Source: Gonium pectorale (taxonomy: Eukaryota > Chlorophyta > Chlorophyceae > Chlamydomonadales > Volvocaceae). From it: a DNA stretch of 15,311 nucleotides. Shown here piece by piece: positions 11,801-15,311 of the stretch. Each line of letters begins with the position of its first letter. The stretch's first letter is position 1. The stretch lies in the NCBI GenBank assembly GCA_001584585.1, contig LSYV01000025.1, positions 1,610,851-1,626,161 on the forward strand, in the 5' to 3' direction. The notes beneath the pieces are model-generated. The model was given only the letters and a program-made list of their open reading frames with translations, did not search any database and was not told the DNA's origin. A program made the position numbers and the translations under genes.

Positions 11801-14235
11801 AACAGCCCTCCTGCCCCATGTCCTCCTCGGACCCAGCCCCAACCCCTTGCCTCTCGTGCAGACCACCGCCCTATCACAAACACTCCAAAGACCCCGCGCA
11901 CGCACAAACACGCACGCGCACACGCACACCTGTAAATGTCCGCCAGCCGCTGCTTCTCCTTCTTACGCCGCCGCCCGCCCTCGCCGCCAGCCGGCGCGGC
12001 CGCCGCTCCTTGCCCTCCCGCAGCCGCTCCTCCCGCCGCCGCACCGGCCGCTGGCCCCGCCCCGCTCGTGCTCGCCTCGCTGCCCGGCACCAGCTGGTTC
12101 TCCGGCAGCCGAACCACGCTCGCCTCCGCCGCCTCCGCCGCCACGACCTGCACCTCCGCCGCTGCGGCACTGGCGGCCGCACGAGCGCTGGCTGCCGACG
12201 CGGCAGCCGCCCGCAGCCCTGCCCGCTCCTCCGCGCGCTGCTGCCTGTGCCGCCGGGAGATGCCCGCGTGCAGCGCCAGTGCGGCCACCGAGAACACCAT
12301 GACCACCCCCATCAGCGCCTGCACCTCGGACGTGAAGCTGCCGCCCGCGTCGCCGCTGCTGCCGGTTCCCGAGAAGAACTGGGGCAGGGAGGGGGGGCGG
12401 CGGGCGGGGGGCGCGGGGGGGTATTCAGTCCGTGGGCGGGGGGGAGGAATTGGGCGGGGAGGGGGGGGGCGGAGGGGTAGGAATGGGGGGGGGGGAGGGT
12501 ACATGGAAGGGGGAACGGAGGGGTTAGCGAGGGGTTGCGGAGGTTGCCCCAGCCCCCCTCCCCCCCAAACATACACACACACACACACATTGAGCACGCA
12601 CATTCGCATGACGTAATACAAATTGAGCACACGGCCCGCCATCGCCCGCACCCCAGCGACTGCACCCCAGTGCCCGCCTCCCAGCGTGGGCGCAGCCCCA
12701 CCCGCTAAAAGCCACCCCACGCAGCACCCCGACGGACGCCGCAAACGCCGGTGCTACGAGCCGCCCTAACACCCACCCTGCAGCCGTTCCGCCCCCGCCC
12801 CGCACCTTGAGCACGAAGCCCGCCAGCGCCTGCGCCACGTTTGCGCCCAGCCCGAACAGCGGGTAGAGCGTGGGCGCGTCCGCCAGGCTGGTGGTGTCGT
12901 TGGCCAGCCCCCAGAACAGCAGCCCCAGGCACACGTCGCCCCACAGCTCCGACATGCAGAAGAACAGCGTGAACGTCCAGTTGCGCGCCATGCCCACCGC
13001 GCCCGCCAGCCCCGCGGGCAGGCCGGCGGAGGCGGCCTCGGCCCAGGCGGCGGGGTGCAGCGTGGCGTGGTGCGGGTACAGCAGCAGCCCAAAGGCGGCG
13101 AAGAAGGCCATGAACACGGCCACGATGCCGTTGAAGAGGGACTGGAGCGGGTGGAGCGTGGCACGTGGGAGTGGGGGGCGGTTGGGGCGGTTGGAGGCGG
13201 TTGTGGCGGTTGTGGCGGTTATGGTTGGGTCGGTGGGGTCGGTTGGCGCGGTTGGGCGGGCCCGGCCTCCCGAAACCACACCCCTTCACCGCCGGATACA
13301 TCGGCGGGACCTCAACCGTTGCCGCTGCGTTCCCATATCCCCCGCCTCCCGATTCCCTCCTTCATTACCCCCCGCCTCTCGGCCCAACCCCCATAATCCC
13401 CACCCCTACACCCGCCCCCCACCTGCCGCCTGAACCGCTGCGAGGCCGCCGAGTAGAGCAGCAGGAAGAGCAGCGAGGAGGGCAGCACTGCGTACACGGT
13501 CAGGTAGGGGATGACCTGCGGGGGGGGGGGGGCGGGAGGGGGTATAGGGGCGTATGGAGGGGAAGGGACAGGGGTGTATGGAAGAGGAGGGGGATAAGGG
13601 CGTATGGAGGGGGAGTTGAAGGGAAAGGAGAATGAACAACGACGAGCTGGGCGCCAGCAGCTTAAGTCCAGTCTCCGTATGGAGGGGGAGGGAAAGGTGT
13701 GAAACACGTTGCGAAGCGTTGTCGCCACAGACGCTTGGGGCGTGTGCCTCCCTGGCCCTCCCAGCACGACCCCGCCGAGCCCTGCAGCCCCCCTCCTGCC
13801 CCACGTCCACACCCGCCCCTGCAGCCTACAAGCCCCCCACCATCACCACCCCCCATCCCCAACCTGCGCGCCTCCCCACCTGCGCGCCTCCCACCCCCCT
13901 TCCCCCCACCCCACCTCCGCCGGACGCTGCCAGCAGTCAACAACTCCACGCCCTCGGACTGACTACCCCCTCCCCCCAACTGCGCGCCTTCCCCCCCACC
14001 TGCGCGCCTCCCCCGCCGCCGTGATCGCACCCCGCCCCATCTAGTCCGCGCCCCGCCCCGCCTCCGCCCCCACCTGCGCGCCTCCCCCCGCCGCCGTGAT
14101 AACCAGCGTGTCCTTGAGGCTGTCCAGGATGGTGTTGACAAATGCCAGCATGAAGAACAGCCCCACCATGGGCATGAACTTGCCGCTGAGCGACCAGAAC
14201 TTGGAGGCCTGGTTGGAGAGGGCAGAGGCCAGGCG
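8464..14235 (-). CDS. NTT: TLC-family ATP/ADP translocase (plastid-type NTT), nine exons, 5' end unresolved
   Basis: The symbol is a family-level label. Exons in order of translation are 14235-14074, 13515-13423, 13141-12806, 12378-11930, 11331-11156, 10363-10223, 9843-9650, 9332-9189 and 8868-8464. They total 2,100 nt, 699 residues plus TGA, with intron phases 0,0,0,2,1,1,0,0. Family landmarks from memory of plant NTT carriers are SLKDTLVIT (for RDTKDVLVVTA), MSELWGDV (for MAELWGSV), PLFGLGANVA, NLMEFAWKS (for NLVEVTWKS), FSKSAKFSLFKPAEEMVYI, DEEGRTKGKAAIDVVGSQ and GKSGGSILQQ. The Lys, two Glu and Lys reported essential in plant plastidic carriers all seem present. Such carriers exchange ATP and ADP across the plastid inner envelope. 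Odd points are a long Ala/Arg-rich loop in exon 4, an NGH-rich tail, and no visible transit peptide; the first exon here begins at transmembrane segment 1. Other nucleotide specificities of the family are possible. Confidence 0.9.
8869..9188 (-). other. Translocase intron 8 with (GGGGAC)n
   Basis: This phase-0 intron has donor GTGGGG (9188-9183) and acceptor GTACAG. Its 5' part is almost entirely the hexamer array 9059-9186. The remainder (8872-9058) is ordinary sequence with no seen gene. Confidence 0.65.
9059..9186 (+). repeat. (CCCCGT)n hexamer array, about 21 units
   Basis: It is an almost perfect tandem repeat with one expansion (CCCCCC) near 9175-9180. On the gene strand it is (GGGGAC)n starting within the splice donor itself. 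A second array of the same unit ends the window (15143-15311). Confidence 0.95.
9189..9332 (-). CDS. NTT: Translocase exon 8
   Basis: It encodes 48 residues: AGKSGGSILQQALLLACGGA, then the last hydrophobic segment (LLPMVAVFLLFSQGW) and LRAVATLSK. GKSGGxxxQQ is the family signature after KGKAAIDVV. It is phase 0 on both sides, with donor GTGGGG. Confidence 0.85.
9333..9649 (-). other. Translocase intron 7
   Basis: This phase-0 intron has donor GTGAGG and acceptor GCCCAG. It is G-rich near the acceptor and C-rich on the plus strand near the donor. Nothing else was recognised in it. Confidence 0.7.
9650..9843 (-). CDS. NTT: Translocase exon 7, FSKSAKFSLFKPAEEM and KGKAAIDVV block
   Basis: This is the best-conserved exon: APAVAASALGGALLQGLVYG, then YVFSKSAKFSLFKPAEEMVY, ISLDEEGRTKGKAAIDVVGS and Q. 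These are hallmark TLC/NTT sequences; the Lys of KGKAAIDVV is thought to act in transport. Donor GTGAGG, phase 1 to 0. Confidence 0.95.
9844..10222 (-). other. Translocase intron 6
   Basis: This phase-1 intron has donor GTGAGG and acceptor CTGCAG. It contains a 9-bp satellite (9913-9978). No other feature was seen. Confidence 0.7.
9913..9978 (+). repeat. (GGGGAGGCA)n 9-bp satellite
   Basis: About seven units with single-base variants (GGGGGGGCA, GGGAAGGCA) lie in translocase intron 6. The unit is close to the CACGGGAGG satellite at 14392-14490. Confidence 0.9.
10223..10363 (-). CDS. NTT: Translocase exon 6
   Basis: It continues IVTG- from exon 5 and encodes ALMVLSPTLFERMGWAGVAA, ATPQILLYGGGLFFAGAMAY and QFAVAP plus one base of Gly. 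FERMGWAGVAAATP corresponds to the FxKYGWGVAATITP block of plant carriers. The acceptor is CGTAG, the only TAG acceptor in the gene. Confidence 0.9.
10618..10636 (+). repeat. (CA)n microsatellite
   Basis: Nine CA units occur in translocase intron 5. A similar run lies at 12571-12588 in intron 3. Confidence 0.85.
10852..10874 (-). repeat. 23-bp copy of the 3' end of exon 5 inside intron 5
   Basis: It is identical to 11157-11179, the last coding bases of exon 5 (STWQGIVT). Just past the identical block the copy keeps a donor-like GTGAGA. A 305-bp spacing separates it from the real exon end. Confidence 0.85.
11022..11064 (+). repeat. Short hairpin element, antisense to the translocase
   Basis: GCGCCCCAGGGCTTCTCTAC, then TGAAAATGCCTTCCAACCCTCT. 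It matches the copy at 1390-1432 over about 42 bp with few changes, so the element is longer than the 20-bp core. The GAAAA variant weakens the hairpin. Confidence 0.85.
11156..11331 (-). CDS. NTT: Translocase exon 5, NLMEFAWKS block
   Basis: It encodes (R)TLAASVPIRCLVVMSVAQGL, CTNLMEFAWKSHIRELYPTP and AEFTAFLGDVSTWQGIVT plus one base. This corresponds to the plant NLVEVTWKSKLKAQFPSPNE region, with the Glu of MEFAWK conserved. Donor GTGAGG, phase 2 to 1. Confidence 0.95.
11332..11929 (-). other. Translocase intron 4
   Basis: This phase-2 intron has donor GTGTGC and acceptor CACCAG. It is C/T-rich on the gene strand near its 3' end. No repeat family member or gene was recognised. Confidence 0.65.
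11930..12378 (-). CDS. NTT: Translocase exon 4, transmembrane helix plus long Ala/Arg/Gly-rich loop
   Basis: The start FFSGTGSSGDAGGSFTSEVQ leads to a helix (ALMGVVMVFSVAALALHAGI). A loop of roughly 110 residues follows, rich in Ala, Glu, Arg and Gly (AAEVQVVAAEAAEASVVRLP is its most ordered part). It ends in basic RRRKKEKQRLADIYR. Plant homologues have a much shorter lysine-rich loop here as I remember them. Frame and both junctions fit, so the loop appears genuine. Confidence 0.8.
12379..12805 (-). other. Translocase intron 3
   Basis: This phase-0 intron has donor GTGCGG and acceptor CCCCAG. It contains a CA-run (12571-12588), two TTGAGCAC words resembling the end of exon 3, and a G-rich tract next to the acceptor. 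Confidence 0.65.
12806..13141 (-). CDS. NTT: Translocase exon 3, MSELWGDV and PLFGLGANVA block
   Basis: It encodes 112 residues: SLFNGIVAVFMAFFAAFGLL, LYPHHATLHP, a short Ala/Gly loop, MARNWTFTLFFCMSELWGDV, CLGLLFWGLANDTTSLADAP and TLYPLFGLGANVAQALAGFV, then LK. This aligns with the plant FGFVLYP, FCLFYVMAELWGS and YPLFGLGANVA motifs. The Glu of SELWG is conserved. It is phase 0 on both sides. Confidence 0.95.
13142..13422 (-). other. Translocase intron 2
   Basis: This phase-0 intron has donor GTGGGG and acceptor CTCCAG. Its acceptor side contains a degenerate GGCGGTT array (13176-13260, plus strand). No gene was seen. Confidence 0.7.
13176..13260 (+). repeat. Degenerate (GGCGGTTGT)n array
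   Basis: About nine to ten imperfect GGCGGTT or GTCGGTT units lie in translocase intron 2, on the acceptor side. Confidence 0.8.
13423..13515 (-). CDS. NTT: Translocase exon 2
   Basis: It encodes VIPYLTVYAVLPSSLLFLLL then YSAASQRFRRQ, matching the IIPFLKTWVNLPMAVGFMLLYTKLSN block of plant carriers. It is phase 0 on both sides, with acceptor CCGCAG and donor GTGGGG. Confidence 0.9.
13545..13695 (+). repeat. Imperfect GTATGGAGGGG repeats
   Basis: GTATGGAGGGG or close variants occur at about 13551, 13575, 13601 and 13677 in a purine-rich tract. Spacing is irregular, near 25-75 bp. Confidence 0.6.
13862..14026 (-). repeat. Four intronic copies of the exon-1 donor region
   Basis: Read on the gene strand, GGAGGCGCGCAGGT lies at about 13862-13875 and 13876-13890, a GCGCGCAGTT variant at 13978-13990, and a longer copy at 13998-14026. 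The last reproduces 30 bp of the real junction (ATCACGGCGGCGGGGG and onward), minus one G. Confidence 0.85.
14074..14235 (-). CDS. NTT: Translocase first visible exon (transmembrane segment 1)
   Basis: It encodes 54 residues: RLASALSNQASKFWSLSGKF, MPMVGLFFMLAFVNTILDSL and KDTLVITAAGGGAQ. The block matches plant LGLMFFCILFNYTILRDTKDVLVVTAPGSSAE, and the Lys of LKDTLV corresponds to the reported essential Lys. Acceptor CCCCAG at 14236-14238 implies at least one upstream exon carrying the start and any transit peptide. A start at the first Met here would leave no plastid targeting sequence. Confidence 0.85.
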
Positions 14236-14391
14236 CTGGGGCGGAGGGGGGAGGCGGGGGCAGGAGGGCGGGGAGACGGGGGGGTGAGAAGCGCAGTTTT
14301 TCGAGGTGGGCGGGCAGGCGGGCGGGGCCCGGACTCAAGGGCGGGCGCTAGGGGATGCGTGAGGTGGAGGCGCAAGGCGGCGGCGGCGGCG

Positions 14392-14490
14392 GCAGGGGCA
14401 CGGGAGGCACGGGAGGTACGGGAGGTACGGGAGGCACGGGAGGTACGGGAGGCACGGGAGGTACGGGAAGCACGGGAGGCACGGGAGGCA
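14392..14490 (+). repeat. (CACGGGAGG/TACGGGAGG)n 9-bp satellite
   Basis: About eleven units alternate irregularly between CACGGGAGG and TACGGGAGG, with one GGGAAGCAC variant. It lies upstream of the first visible translocase exon. Confidence 0.92.
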
Positions 14491-15142
14491 GAGGGGACCG
14501 GCTCGTGTCTGGTGGGTGCCCGCAGCGCTGCCCAAGGGCGATAGGCGATGGCGGGGAGGCTGAGGCGGCGTGGAAGCCTCCGGCTGCTGTTCCTTGCTCC
14601 CCTCGGCCCCAGGGGCGCCGCTACCCGCCAACCGGCGCCCCCGTGTTTGACCGCCCCTAGTAGGCGCCGCTACCGTTCGCCGGATCCCTCGTCGCAGAGC
14701 ACCGCACAACAAAGCGGCTGCCGCTTTGCCCCTGTCCACCCAAGCCCAGTCGCATCGGCCCGAGCGCCGCCCCCAAAGCGCGGCCGGCCCCACCGCCCGC
14801 TGCAGCCCCGCCCACCCGCTGCCGCCCCAGCCACGTCGTGCCGCGTCACAGCCGCTGTCCATGCAGGGGCGAGACGCTACACGGGAGGCTTGCGCCCACG
14901 CCCACGCCCGCGCCCACGCCCTGCCTCCCTGGCCCCATCACCAGCACACGCAGCGCCACGGGGCGGACACGGCACGGCAGCGGGTCGGGTGACGCGGTGG
15001 GAGGGGTGTGGGGGGGGGGGCCTTTGCGCTGGCAGCGGACAGCGGGCAGCAGCGGGAATGGGACGACCGGGCGGAGACCCGAGCCGGGTCCCCCCCCCCT
15101 GGGGGCCCATGCCGCGTCCGGTGCACCCTTTCGGCCCCCCGT

Positions 15143-15311
15143 GGTCCCCGTCCCCGTCCCCGTCCCCGTCCCCCGTCCCCGTCCCCCGTCCCCGTCCCCC
15201 GTCCCCGTCCCCGTCCCCGGCCCGTCCCCGTCCCCGTCCCCGGGCCCGTCCCCGGCCCGTCCCCGTCCCCGTCCCCGGGCCCGTCCCCGGTCCCCGTCCC
15301 CCGGGGCCCGT
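15143..15311 (+). repeat. (CCCCGT)n-derived array running off the window
   Basis: Units of CCCCGT are mixed with CCCCCGT and CCCGGGCCCGT variants up to the last base. It has the same unit as 9059-9186 but is more degenerate, so its true end is not visible. Confidence 0.9.

Larger units (their letters stand above)
13516..14073 (-). other. Translocase intron 1 with duplicated donor sequences
   Basis: This phase-0 intron has donor GTGGGG and acceptor CCGCAG. Near the donor it carries four further copies of the exon-1 end sequence GGCGCGCAG/GT. Further on is a G/A-rich tract with repeated CGTATGGAGGGG (13549, 13598, 13675). Confidence 0.7.
14236..15311. other. Upstream region of the translocase, first exon not resolved
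   Basis: Translocase exon 1, promoter and transit peptide may lie here or beyond the window. A minus frame starting ATG at 14862 (MDSGCDAARRGWGGSGWAGL...) is Arg/Ala-rich like an algal transit peptide. No donor or homology fixes it, so it is left as a possibility. GGCGCCGCTACC occurs twice (14615 and 14664), and AAAGCGGC/GCCGCTTT forms an inverted repeat near 14712. No other gene was supported. Confidence 0.5.

Noticed and set aside
14335..14862. N-terminal transit-peptide exon of the translocase
   Set aside because: Composition is suggestive, but no donor or homology joins it convincingly to 14235, so it was not called as CDS.

Overview
The window looks like nuclear DNA of a chlorophycean green alga (Chlamydomonadales/Volvocales type). 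It is very GC-rich and built of short exons separated by C-rich or G-rich introns with GT(R)AG-like donors and CAG acceptors. It is full of hexamer and 9-mer satellites. One gene encodes a plastid-type ATP/ADP carrier. The organism assignment is inference; no species-level marker is visible.

Layout. (1) About 452-6127, plus strand: the last eight exons of a gene whose 5' end lies left of the window. The joined reading frame (591 nt, 196 codons plus TAG) is open across all seven introns, one of which is a GC-AG intron. The protein resembles an uncharacterised family; no function is assigned. Its 1.9-kb third intron carries a complete tRNA-Ser(CGA) gene and several repeat-like, lower-GC segments. 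(2) 6128-8463: a gene-free convergent intergenic region. (3) 14235-8464, minus strand: nine exons of a TLC-family (NTT) ATP/ADP translocase. All junctions are in phase and give 699 residues plus TGA. The carrier core is recognisable from transmembrane segment 1 to the last segment, with a long extra central loop and an Asn-Gly-His-rich C-terminal tail. The first exon(s) and any transit peptide were not resolved. (4) 14236-15311: repeat-rich upstream sequence ending in a CCCCGT array that runs off the window.

The strongest unexplained signals are in the introns. A short hairpin-forming element (core CTACTGAGAATGCCTTCCAA) is scattered through introns of both genes in both orientations. The 3' ends of two translocase exons, including their 5' splice sites, are copied into the introns that follow them. 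A (GGGGAC)n array abuts a splice donor, and its retention would give the carrier an Arg-Gly tail. Exon boundaries were set by hand from splice consensus, frame continuity and remembered family similarity; no alignment was run.
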